DNA of 64,000 nucleotides, taken from NCBI GenBank assembly GCA_007844125.1, contig CM017571.1:26908954-26972953 (forward strand). The letters run 5' to 3'. The position numbers and the translations under genes were made by a program. Numbering within the stretch: the first letter of the stretch is position 1; each line of letters starts with the position of its first letter. A model generated the notes under the pieces. The model saw only the letters and a program-made list of their open reading frames with translations. It did not search any database and had not been told where the DNA came from. Source of the stretch: Sinonovacula constricta (taxonomy: Eukaryota > Mollusca > Bivalvia > Cardiida > Solecurtidae). Below are positions 25,901 to 36,932 of the stretch, one piece after another.

Positions 25901-28900
25901 GGGCTTATCACCAGAATCCTTAAACTGGTACTGGTATAGGTTCCTTGGCTAAGCTGGGCTTATCACCAGAATCCTTAAAATGGTACTGGTATAGCTTCCT
26001 TGGCTAAGCTGGGCTTATGTCGAGAATCCTTAAAATGGTACTGGTATAGCTTCCTTGGCTAAGCTGGCCTTATGTCGAGAATCCTTGAACTGGTACTGGT
26101 ATAGCTTCCTTGGCTTAGCTGGGCTTATCACCAGAATCCTTAAATTGGTACTGGTATAGCTTCCTTGGCTAAGCTGGGCCTATGTCGAGAATCCTTAAAA
26201 CGGTATTGGTATAGCTTCCTTGGCTAAGCTGGGGTTATCACCAGAATCCTCAAACTTTAACAGGTATAGCTTCCTTGGCTAAGCTGGGCTTATCACCAGA
26301 ATCCTTAAACTGGTACTGGTATAGCTTCCTTGGCTTAGCTGGGCTGATCATCAGAATCTTTAAACTGGTACTGGTATAGCTTCCTTGGCTTAGCTGGGCT
26401 TATCACCAGAATCCTTAAACTGGTACTGGTATAGCTTCCTTGGCTTAGCTGGGCTTTTCACCAGAATCCTTAAACTGGTACTGGTATAGGTTCCTTGGCT
26501 TAGCTGGGCTTATCACCAGAATCCTTAAAATGGTACTGGTATAGCTTCCTTGGCTAAGCTGGGCTTCTCACCAGAATCCTTAAAATGGTACTGGTATAGC
26601 TTCCTTGGGTTAGCTGGGCTTATGTCGAGAATCCATAAACTGGTACTGGTATAGGTTCCTTGGCTATGCTGGGCTTATCACCAGAATCCTTAAATTGGTA
26701 CTGGTATAGCTTCCTTGGCTAAGCTGGGCTTCTCACCAGAATCCTTAAAATGGTTCTGGTATAGCTTCCTTGGCTAAGCTGGGCTTATCACCAGAATCAT
26801 TATAATGGTACTGGTATAGCTTCCCTGGCTAAGCTGGGCTTATGTCGAGAATCCTTGAACTGGTACTGGTATAGGTTCCTTGGCTAAGCTGGGCTTATCA
26901 CCAGAATCCTTAAACTGGTACTGGTATAGCTTCCTTGGCAAAGCTGGGCTTCTCACCGGAATCCTTAAAATGGTACTGGCATAGCTTCATTGGGTGAGCT
27001 GGGCTTACGGCCAGAATCATTATAATGGTACTGGTAAAGGTTCCTTGGCTAAGCTGGGCTTATCACCAGAATCCTTAAATTGGTACTGGTATAGCTTCCT
27101 TGGCTAAGCTGGGCTTATGTCGAGAATCCTTAAAATGGTATTGGTATAGCTTCCTTGGCTAAGCTGGGCTTATCACCAGAATCCTTAAACTTTAACAGGT
27201 ATAGCTTCCTTGGCTAAGCTGGGCTTATCACCAGAATCCTTAAACGTTAACAGGTATAGCTTCTTTGGGTAAGCTGGGCTTATCACCAGAATCCTTAAAC
27301 TGGTACTGGTATAGGTTCCTTGGGTAAGCTGGGCTTATCACCAGAATCCTTAAAATGGTACTGGTATAGCTTCCTTGGCTAAGCTGGGCTTATGTCGAGA
27401 ATCCTTAAAATGGTACTGGTATAGATTCCTTGGCTTAGCTGGGCTTATCACCAGAATCCTTAAACTGGTACTGGTATAGCTTCCTTGGCTAAGCTTGGCT
27501 TGTCACCAGATTCCTTAAAATGGTAATTGTATAGCTTCCTTGGCTAAGCTGGGCTTATGTCGAGAATCCTTAAACTGGTACTGGTATAGCTTCCTTGGCT
27601 TAGCTGGGCTTATCACCAGAATCCTTAAACTGGTACTGGTATAGGTTCCTTGGCTTAGCTGGGCTTATCACCAGAATCCTTAAAATGGTACTGGTATAGC
27701 TTCCTTGGCTAAGCTGGGCTTCTCACCAGAATCCTTAAAATGGTACTGGTATAGCTTCCTTGGGTTAGCTGGGCTTATGTCGAGAATCCATAAACTGGTA
27801 CTGGTATAGGTTCCTTGGCTATGCTGGGCTTATCACCAGAATCCTTAAATTGGTACTGGTATAGCTTCCTTGGCTAAGCTGGGCTGATCACCAGAATCAT
27901 TATAATGGTACTGGTATAGCTTCCTTGGCTAAGGTGGGCTTATGTCGAGAATCCTTGAACTGGTACTGGTATAGGTTCCTTGGCTTAGCTGGGCTTATCA
28001 CCAAAATCCTTAAAATGGTACTGGTATAGCTTCCTTGGCTAAGCTGGGCTTATCACCAGAATCCTTCAAATGGTACTGGTATAGCTTCCTGGGGTAAGCT
28101 GGGCTTATCACCAGAATCATTATAATGGTACTAGTATAGGTTCCTTGGCTAAGCTGGGCTTATCACCAGAATCCTTAAACTGGTACTGGTATAGCTTCCT
28201 TGGCAAAGCTGGGCTTCTCAGCGGAATCCTTAAATTGGTACTGGTATAGCTTCATTGGGTAAGCTGGGCTTATCACCAGAATCATTATAATGGTACTGGT
28301 ATAGGTTCCTTGGCTAAGCTGGGCTTATCACCAGAATCCTTAAATTGGTACTGGTATAGCTTCCTTGGCTAAGCTGGGCTTATGTCGAGAATCCTTAAAA
28401 TGGTATTGGTATAGCTTCCTTGGCTAAGCTGGGCTTATCACCAGAATCCTTTAACTTTAACAGGTATAGCTTCCTTGGCTAAGCTGGGCTTATCACCAGA
28501 ATCCTTAAACGTTAACAGGTATAGCTTCTTTTGGGTATGCTGGGCTTATCACCAGAATCCTTAAACTGGTACTGGTATAGCTTCCTTGGCTAAGCTGGGC
28601 TTATCACCAGAATCCTTAAAATGGTACTGGTATAGCTTCCTTGGCTAAGCTGGGCTTATGTCGAGAATCCTTAAAATGGTACTGGTATAGCTTCCTTGGC
28701 TAAGCTGGGCTTATGTCGAGAATCCTTGAACTGGTACTGGTATAGCTTCCTTGGCTTAGCTGGGCTTATCACCAGAATCCTTAAAATGGTACTGGTATAG
28801 TTTCCTTGGCTATGCTGGGCTTATCACCAGAATCCTTAAATTGGTCCTGGTATAGCTTCCTTGGCTAAGCTGGGCTTCTCACCAGAATCCTTAAAATGGT

Positions 28901-29816
28901 ACTGGTATAGCTTTCTTGGGTAAGCTGGGCTTATCACCAGGATCATTATAATGGTACTGGTATAGCTTCCTTGGCTAAGCTGGGCTTATGTCGAGAATCC
29001 TTGAACTGGTACTGGTACAGGTTCCTTGGCTTAGCTGGGCTTCTCACCAGAATCCTTAAAATGGTACTGGTATGGCTTCCTTGGCTAAGCTGGGCTTATC
29101 ACCAGAATCCTTCAAATGGTACTGGTATAGCTTCCTTGGCTAAGCTGGGCTTTTCACCAGAATCATTATAATGGTACTAGTATAGGTTCCTTGGCTAAGT
29201 TGGGCTTATCACCAGAATCCTTAAACTGGTACTGGTATAGCTTCCTTGGGTAAGCTGGGCTTCTCACCGGAATCGTTAAAATGGTACTGGTATAGCTTCA
29301 TTGGGTAAGCTGGGCTTATCACCAGAATCATTATAATGGTACTGGTATAGGTTCCTTGGCTAAGCTGGGCTTATCACCAGAATCCTTAAATTGGTACTTG
29401 TATAGCTTCCTTGGCTAAGCTGGGCTTATGTCGAGAATCCTTAAAATGGTATTGGTATAGCTTCCTTGGCTAAGCTGGGCTTATCACCAGAATCCTTAAA
29501 CTTTAACAGGTATAGCTTCCTTGGCTAAGCTGGGCTTATCACCAGAATCCTAAAACGTTAACAGGTATAGCTTCTTTGGGTAAGCTGGGCTTATCACCAG
29601 AATCCTTAAACTGGTACTGGTATAGCTTCCTTGGCTAAGCTGGGCTTATCACCAGAATCCTTAAAATGGTACTGGTATAGCTTCCTTGGCTAAGCTGGGC
29701 TTATGTCGAGAATCCTTAAAATGGTACTGGTATAGCTTCCTTGGCTAAGCTGGGCATATGTCGAGAATCCTTAAAATTGTACTGGTATAGCTTCCTTGGC
29801 TAAGCTGGGCTTATCA

Positions 29817-31360
29817 GTTATACAAGTAGTTTATACCTTAATTGACTTCTTTAATTTATGTCAAAATAATGTGATGCTCCGTGTGTGATATCATGTCAAG
29901 TGTTAACGGCATGCTATGTCACTGAGGGCAGCAATTAATCTGATTCAATGAAACACTGTTTCCAGGTCACTTTTCGATCATTGGTAGTACATGTATTTAC
30001 AATAACTGTGTTAAAAAGAAGATGTATAATTAACCGAAACTCAATATTCAACATACTTTATTTATTTTATTTACTTATTTAACTCAAGAACAATGATCTG
30101 GATTGTGTTATTTATATATTATCTCATAATGTAACGGGGTTACAGGTTTATCGGAAGAAGGACAACTCTTGTGGGTTGAAACGGAACCTGGATAAGTTTT
30201 GTCATTTTTTTGCGTTTTTAACTCGCAGCAGCAAATGTTGAGTGTCTTGTTTTTAAATGCAGTTGCTTTTGTGCTGTACTGAAAGTATGCAATAATAACG
30301 GATCACATAAACAAATACATGCGTAATAAGAAACAATGCCCTAATATAGATAATAATAAAATCAAAATTTGCCACAAAGTAAAACGTTAATTTTTTTTTC
30401 GATTTGGTTTGTTACTTTTCATATAGAGTCAAAAGTAAGTTCTAAGGGTCAATTTGTTTTAAAGCCTTACAGTATTATGTTTACTCAGTTTCTTCAATGT
30501 CCGAGTCGGACATAGACTGAAACTGTAGCAGTTAAGTCCGACAGGGTCACTTATTGGCATGGAAGAGTGACTAAGAGGGCAATTACTGTGTTTAATAAAT
30601 ATTTGAAATTAATCACCAGATTAAAATTCAAATCTGGATACAATAGGATTGGTCAGTTCCTAAAACCGGCAGCTTTTAGAGTTTTAACTTATCTGTCAGA
30701 AAGTATATGATATAATAGTTACCTCATAAATGTGATATAATGAGGCCATGTTTGTAGACTTTTTTGTTTGTTTATGTTTTTTATTTGTTTGTTTGTTTGG
30801 CTGATGTGTTCGTAGATAAATAAACACAAAAAACTATGTTCCTATACTTATGTTTTTTTGTATATTTGTATATCCTGATCCTGACTCTTTAATCATACCC
30901 TTTAATCCGCATGCGCTCTAATCTCCGTCTGAAGAGCGGATAAAAATGTTATAATTTATACTTCAATGACTTCTATGTTTGGCTGTTACCGCATATTGGG
31001 GCTATGTCATGTCTCACCAACAAAGGATTTACCAAATGGGGGTACGTTGTAAAGATTTGTCAAATGAGCCTATCTAAAGCTGGAATTTAGCGCAATAATG
31101 CACACCCTTTGTTACGTGGTGATAATGCAATAATACAAAATCTGCATGAATAATATAGACAGTCACGTGACACGTTCAGAGGGCAAAGTGGGGTATTAAT
31201 TAGGATCCAATTATGATTATTCATTATGATGTGGTTTCAAAATGAGTATGCGTAATTAGTTAATGGCAAATTATGCCGCTTTTTAATTTGAAATATTTTA
31301 TTATGTATTCCTAAGGTAGAAATAAAAAGGAAAGATAATGAAACGTTTCCGTGTGTTTAA
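29817..31360. other. Intergenic, nothing recognised
   Basis: AT-rich unique sequence between the satellite and the first AGT block. No gene or element was recognised. Confidence 0.5.
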
Positions 31361-31555
31361 ACTACTGCTACTACTACTAGAAGAAGTATTAGTAGTAGCA
31401 GAAGTAGTGGTGGTAGTAGTAGCAGCAGTAGTGGTGGTAGTAGTAGCAGTAGCAGCAGTAGTGGTGGTAGTGGCAGCAGCAGTAGTGGTGGTAGTGGTAG
31501 CAGCAGTAGTGGTGGTAGTAGTAGTAGTAGTAGCGGCAGTAATAGTAGTAGCAGT
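31361..31555. repeat. AGT/GGT/AGC-type trinucleotide block 1
   Basis: An imperfect trinucleotide tract, mostly AGT with AGC and GGT interruptions. It gives long poly-Val, poly-Thr and poly-Ala frames on both strands. These are artefacts of the repeat. Confidence 0.9.
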
Positions 31556-31845
31556 CAGGCGTGTATCTGGGCCGTTTTTGAAGTTACGCACAATTACAAG
31601 GGAAATAACCTTTTTAGAAATACTTTTGAATATATTCAGTTCTGTTCTATTGAATGACAGGTAAAATGCGGACATGCGAGCAACTTGACTGAAATGAACG
31701 ACTAAAATCCTAACGTGCATAAATTACATCATTTTAAACTTTTTTCAACTTGATTGGTGTGGTAATAAGATTTAATAACAGAAACTACGGAAATAAAATA
31801 AATCCTTCCTAACCCGGGTAAGGCATCGACTGTCTTAATGTCTTT
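31556..31845. other. Spacer between trinucleotide blocks
   Basis: Unique-looking sequence with no recognised gene. It separates two AGT-type blocks. Confidence 0.4.
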
Positions 31846-32108
31846 GGTAGTAGTGGCAGCAGTAGTAGTAGTAGTAGAAGAAGTGGTAGTGGTAGTATCA
31901 GTGGTAGTAGTAGCAGAGGTAGTAGTAGTGTAATAGTAGTAGTAATAGTAGTTGTTGTTGTTGTAGAAATAGTAGTGGTAGTAGTAGAAGTATTAGTAGT
32001 AGTGGTAGTGGTAGTAGTAGTAATAGTTGTAGCAGCGGTAGTAGTAGTTGTAGTAGTAGTAGTTGTAGTTGTAGCAGCAGCAGCAGCAGTAGTAGAAGCA
32101 GTAGTAGA

Positions 32109-32201
<93 letters not shown>

Positions 32202-32244
32202 TGTAGTAGTAGTAGTAGTAGTAGTTGTAGTAGTAGTGGTAGTA
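31846..32244. repeat. AGT-type trinucleotide block 2
   Basis: A 400-bp AGT-based tract with GGT, TGT, AGA and AGC interruptions. It includes a pure (AGT) core of about 28 units at roughly 32117-32200. The apparent poly-Thr, poly-Leu and poly-Val frames on both strands are not genes. Confidence 0.95.
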
Positions 32245-32440
32245 TGTGTATAAACAAAATACAGTTCAAGAGCCAAAATTAATAATCCAACACTCGGCCT
32301 CTTGGGCCTATATTTCACCACAGGTAAAGTGGATATCCGTGCGAATACAGTAGTTGATTTGTACATAAGTATTTAAATATAAAAATATGCAATATAGATA
32401 TATTGGCCCTTTTTATAAGATTTATTCCCTTTTCAACAAG

Positions 32441-32846
32441 CGTAGTAGTAAAAGTTGAAGTAGTTTTAGTATTAGTAATTGTATAAGTATAAGTTTAAGT
32501 ATTAGTATTAGTATTAGTATTAATAGTAGAAGTTGTTGTTGTAGTAGTAATAGTAGTAACAGTTGCAATATCATCATCAGCAGAAGTTGTAGTGGTAGTT
32601 GGAGCACTAGTAGTGATTGGAGAAGCAGTAGCAGCAGTAACAACAACCGCGGCAGAAGTGGTAGCCATTGTAATGGTGATTATATCAGCAGCAGTCAACA
32701 GTAGCAGTAGTGGCAGTACAAATTATATTGGTGTTAGTACTATCAGCAGCAGCATCAACAATAGAGGTAGTGGTGGTAGTAGTGGAAGTAGTGGTTGTAA
32801 CAGCAGCACCAACAGACAGCAGCAGAATAAGCAGCAGTGGTGGTTG
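32441..32846. repeat. AGT/ATT/AGC trinucleotide block 3
   Basis: An imperfect trinucleotide tract richer in ATT, AGC and AAC variants than the two blocks before it. It is probably an older, more decayed expansion. Open frames inside it are low-complexity artefacts. Confidence 0.85.
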
Positions 32847-33769
32847 AGGTACATGTAGAAGCTGTTGGTATACCTGCACACAATTACTCTAAAGTACATT
32901 GTAACGTGGCGTTTGTATTTTTGTACTTCACAGCAAATTCACATCTCAACTACTACTTCACACCTTTTGACAAATGTGTTAGAGCACCTACCAAGCCTGC
33001 AAAGGTAGAACACAAGTATAATAGGCTATCAGAGAGGCAATTAGTGGTGCTTCACTGTGTTTGTCTGCCGGGTATTGTGGGTAGGACCATACGAGACCCT
33101 TTGTTTCTACTAGCTGTTCAGTTGAGGGAACTTCTCTTGAATCGATAGTGCGCGGCGGAACATCGCGACACAAACGGTTAACCATCCATAGTATAGTTTT
33201 AAACCACTAGTCAGAGGGACTTGCGTGTGGTGTACCGGTGAACTGGGACTTCATTAAGCAAGTGGCTGACGCTCGGATAACACTGTATCTCGTGCTGGCA
33301 ATAAGTGGCAGTAGTTGGTTTATCTTTTGTGCGGGACGGATGGCAAAAAATAAATAAAAGCGCACGCTGATAAACGGTTGTACAATTGTCAATTTAGTAA
33401 AAAGAAAACTATGGTGTGAATGTAAAAAGGCGATTTAATTGAAAACTGTGAGCGAATAGATTGGGTTCAAACGCATGATTAAAAAAAACACCAAACAAAC
33501 CCAACTAAATGACTAAAAATATTTTAGGCATTTAATAAGTAAGAAGTCGCATTGCAGCTTAATTGAACAAACTTTGGATTTTTATAACTTCTATTGATCT
33601 TTTAAACTTGATTGTGATTCCTTATTTCGGATATATGGGATTTTCGGGATGGAATTTCATTCTTCTAAATTTGGCTAGTAACTGACAGATTCTCTAAAGT
33701 CATCTTAAACGCATTAGAATGTAAATATATTGGAATGTATTTTTTGTTGAATAAAAAAGCGTGAAAAAA
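32847..33769. other. Upstream region of the phospholipase gene
   Basis: This 920-bp stretch should hold the promoter and 5' untranslated region of the + strand phospholipase. A weak TATA-like TTTATAAC lies near 33580, but I cannot place a transcription start. A further 5' non-coding exon cannot be excluded. Around 33020-33110 the text is vaguely SINE-like, but no clear Pol III boxes were found. Confidence 0.35.
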
Positions 33770-34764
33770 ATGGACGCCACAAAAATTCGTGCTATCTTTT
33801 GCGCAATATTTTCACTTGCTTGCGTCGCTAATGTCATTTCCAGTGACGCCCTAGCATTGTCGCCTGCGTCAACGAAAGATGACGCCGTTGCATGGGACGG
33901 AATCCACACGCGGCTTCTTTTTCCGAGTAACTTCGTCAGTGTTCGGATTAACCAATTCCGTGAAAAGGAACTACGGATCGGGTACAGTCGCGTGCTATCC
34001 ATGGAAACGTCCGTGGACAGCGAATTCATGCCGGGCCTAGACATGGTGATCCGACAAGCCACTGATGGGCACCGTCTTGTCCAAGCTGTTCTTCAGGGAG
34101 GTCATTTAAAAGAATGTGACTTTTCAAAAGACGCTCATCAGATTTTAGATTTTGTTGCTAGTTTTGCCGAAAGTGCATTTCCGTCGCATCAGGGCTCGTT
34201 TGGCGACGTTTTCCATTCATATACTTCAGTTAATACTTCAGTTGTTAAGAACAGAACTATTGCATATCAGCATTTTGACGGAATTGGATTCCTGGGAAAG
34301 TTTTCAAGTCTCGTGGACATACATAGTTTCCGCAAAAAATGCAAGGAGTTTTATCATAAAGCCACCCAAATAGCAAAAGTTGAAGCCAAAACTGGTGCAT
34401 TTTCTGACATTTATGCTGAAGTAGAAGCGCATGGCCTTGTGGATTCCGAAAAACAAGCGAAAATGTCGGACGAAATATCGGATAATGTGACATCACGAAA
34501 CAAACGTTCAACGCTTCCAATAAAAAGATCGCGCTCTAAAAGAGCGCCATTCGATTTCAGCAGTGTTTTGATATTCCCTGGAACTAAATGGTGTGGGAAA
34601 GGGGATTTAGCCCAATGTTATGACGATCTTGGGGACGATAAAGACTTGGATTCATGCTGCCGAGATCACGACTGTTGTCCATACGTCATCCCACCATTTA
34701 CCAGTCGCTTCAACCTGTTTAATTACAGATTCCATTCACTTCTGCATTGCGATTGCGACCAAAG
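33770..34764 (+). CDS. Secreted group III phospholipase A2-like, exon 1
   Basis: First coding exon of a PLA2G3/bee-venom-type enzyme, which hydrolyses the sn-2 ester of phospholipids using Ca2+. The ATG at 33770 has an A at -3 and G at +4. An upstream in-frame GTG is not a plausible animal start. Residues 1-25 look like a signal peptide with core AIFCAIFSLACVANV. A propeptide of about 230 residues follows, ending in basic sites N-K-R (244-246) and R-S-R-S-K-R (253-258), so the mature enzyme probably starts at Ala259. The Ca2+-loop motif W-C-G-K-G is at 274-278 and the catalytic C-C-R-D-H-D-C-C (His300, Asp301) at 296-303. The exon ends in C-D-C-D (327-330) at a consensus AAAG/GTGAGT donor. 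A stop (TGA 34766) directly follows, so splicing is required. The family call is firm; orthology and substrate are not established. Confidence 0.9.
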
Positions 34765-36582
34765 GTGAGTTTTGCACTATTTTTTCCGTTCTGTTTGTTG
34801 TTTCCCCAATTATGGAAAGAAATTGCCAGAAATCGACCTTTATTTGAACGATTCTGGGTGCGCATTTGTCTTTGTAATAGTTGCGTTGAAATCTTGAGAT
34901 ACGTAGTTTTAAGTTTATAGTAGGAAATAAATAGAAGGAATTGTAGAAGGAGGAGTTGAAGTATTAGTAGTGTAAGTATTTAGTCATTGTTTCAGTTCAA
35001 CATCAACACCAAGACATCGTGTCTATACAAATTTTTAAATAATCTTTTAACAAAAATAGTGTTTGTGTTATTGTATACCCTGTCGTGCTACATTTTAAGT
35101 GGGCATTACACAACCTTGCAATAATGCACAGTTTGCACGAAAGGTTGCTTGAGACCAACAGTAAGCAGTAAAGATCCTGATCAGACATCTCCCGGCGGGG
35201 TCTAGCTGACATGGATCTACAATTTTTCCCTTCGCCAGATCAATTCGTGCACAGCGGGGACTTAATGTAACAATGCCATTTGAAATGTATTTATGCATAG
35301 TTGTGATGAATGCGAGGGGTCTGCGCATGTCGTCTCCTTTCGTCTCACAGTGTCAAGCACCTCTTAACCAATGTAACACAAATAGCAAACATTTTTTTGA
35401 TATTTTTGTCCACTTCCAGATATAGATTGTAAAAAACTTTAAAGTGCATATGCTAGCAAAAGAGATTTGAAAACTTATTCAGAAAGGATTATATCCAAAT
35501 AAAGTATGCATGAGTAAGACATAATCGATTAAGCTGATTTTGAATCCAACCCAAAAGTAAACTACTTTTGTTAAAGAATGCAGATGTTCTAAATTAAAAC
35601 AACAACAAACAAAACAAAAACAAACAATAAATAACAGCAACATGGGCCATAAAAAGCAACAAAAAATATCTGCAGTTCCTTTAGTTTTATTTGTAAGCGA
35701 ATCTATTTACGAGAAATAGGTTACACAAAGCTTTCCATTCCATGTGCCAAACATTCGTTTGAATATCGATACATATTTGTATCTTACACTTGCCTCTTTG
35801 ATAGCGTATTATGTGTAATCAGTGGTACTTAACAAGCAATCATGCTACCGCCTCCTTGTAAAGATACCAATTTATGTAACCATGCTTCAAGATGTATAAC
35901 TTTCTGTATACCTTGCGAGCTGCCTATGTAATTTGTCAATGTAATGCGTCAGCAACTCCTTTTCGATTGACTGCCGGAATATCTGAGGTTCTACCCAAAC
36001 CACCCTTTCAGGATATTCTTCAGAAATTGTATCTCAAGATCGAACTCACACTTATATTCCTTTTTTCTTTTACATGCGACTAAAATCACTGAAAAGAATA
36101 TTGTTGTAATTTAGCGCAAAACGTCTAAAGATAGATACAAATAATAAATTAAAATAAAAACAACACCAACTTTTTATCGTTTTACCAAGTATCCCTATTT
36201 CAGTCAACATATGAAAGAATCACGATATTTGTACAAACCACAATAGGAGAAATAATAGGTTTATCAACATATTTTCGGGGATTCATTGCAAGCTGTATGA
36301 AACGAGTTTAAGTTGCTATTCTCACTGCCTAATGCATTTCCCTAAGTATTACTTGCTAGTTATGTTTTATTACTTTAGTGTCTTGTATATAGCCATTGTA
36401 AGAACATATGTTACGCATACAAACTATTATTGTCTAATATAAAAGGGGTTGTTGTATTTATTATAATGCTCTGGTTGTTGTTGCTGGTGTGTAGCTATGA
36501 AAGTAGTGATGTCGCTATAGTTACTGACGTTGTTTTCCTGTCACAGTTGTTGTTACTGTTGTTGCTGTTATCCAACAGTTGT
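34765..36582. other. Intron sequence, nothing recognised
   Basis: AT-rich intron start with no element I can name. A T/G-rich TTGTTG-type stretch near 36470-36580 leads into the 60-bp repeat. Confidence 0.45.
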
Positions 36583-36932
36583 TACGGCAATACTTGTCGT
36601 TGCGGTCGTGGTTGCTGAAATTATTGATGTTAATGTTGACTTTACGGCAATACTTGTCGTTGCGATCGTGGTTGCTGAAATTATTGATGTTGATGTTGAC
36701 TTTACGGTAATACTTGTCGCTGCTATCGCTGTTGCTGAAATTATTGATGTTGATGTTGACTTTGCGGCAATACTTGACGCTGCGATCGTGGTTGCTGAAA
36801 TTATTGATGATGATGTTGACTTTACGGTTATACTTGTCGCTGCTATCGCTGTTGCTGAAATTATTGATGTTAATGTTGACTTTACGGCAATACTTGTCGT
36901 TGCGATCGTGGTTGTTGAAATTATTGATGTTT
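36583..36932. repeat. 60-bp tandem repeat, about 5.8 copies
   Basis: The unit starts ACGGCAATACTTGTCGTTGC and contains GAAATTATTGATGTTGATG. Copies start at 36583, 36643, 36703, 36763, 36823 and 36883. Two subtypes are seen: one with GCGATCGTGG (copies 1, 2, 4 and 6, the first reading GCGGTCGTGG) and one with GCTATCGCTG (copies 3 and 5). This implies a 120-bp dimer stage. The + strand stays open for 134 codons (36530-36934) as a 20-residue hydrophobic/acidic repeat (VAEIIDVDVDF-like). It lies in the intron and has no signal peptide or splice support, so I treat it as non-coding. Confidence 0.9.

Larger units (their letters stand above)
9025..29816. repeat. 55-bp satellite array, about 378 copies, higher-order
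   Basis: A continuous 20.8-kb tandem array of a 55-bp monomer with phases TATAGCTTCCTTGGCTAAGC, TGGGCTTATCACCAGAATCC and TTAAAATGGTACTGG. Recurrent variants define monomer types: CTTATGTCGAG for CTTATCACCAG, TCATTATAATGG for CCTTAAAATGG, paired CTTTAACAGG and CGTTAACAGG types, CTTACGGCC, and CTTTTGGGTATGC. The marker TTACGGCC lies at 11662, 13587, 14907, 17053, 20625, 22000, 25630 and 27005. This shows a 5005-bp (91-monomer) higher-order period in the right half, plus shifts of 1925 bp (35 monomers) and 2146 bp (39 monomers, one extra base) further left. Since 55 is not a multiple of three, frames break quickly. The 66-codon frames at 23965-24165 and 28971-29171 have identical translations and are repeat artefacts. 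Most monomers carry a small inverted repeat, TAAGC-TGG-GCTTA. The edges are sharp: unique sequence resumes after TTATCA at 29816. Confidence 0.97.

Noticed and set aside
23965..29171. Two identical 66-codon frames (23965-24165 and 28971-29171) as a duplicated gene
   Set aside because: Both lie wholly inside the 55-bp satellite. The frame shifts by one base per monomer and survives only where variants remove stops. Identity reflects the 5-kb higher-order repeat.
31301..32366. Poly-Val, poly-Thr and poly-Leu proteins of 90-185 codons on both strands
   Set aside because: They are translations of AGT trinucleotide repeats, open in several frames at once, with no other protein features.
33761..33769. 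Start of the phospholipase at the upstream in-frame GTG (33761)
   Set aside because: Animal translation would use the ATG at 33770, which has a strong initiation context and leads straight into a good signal peptide.
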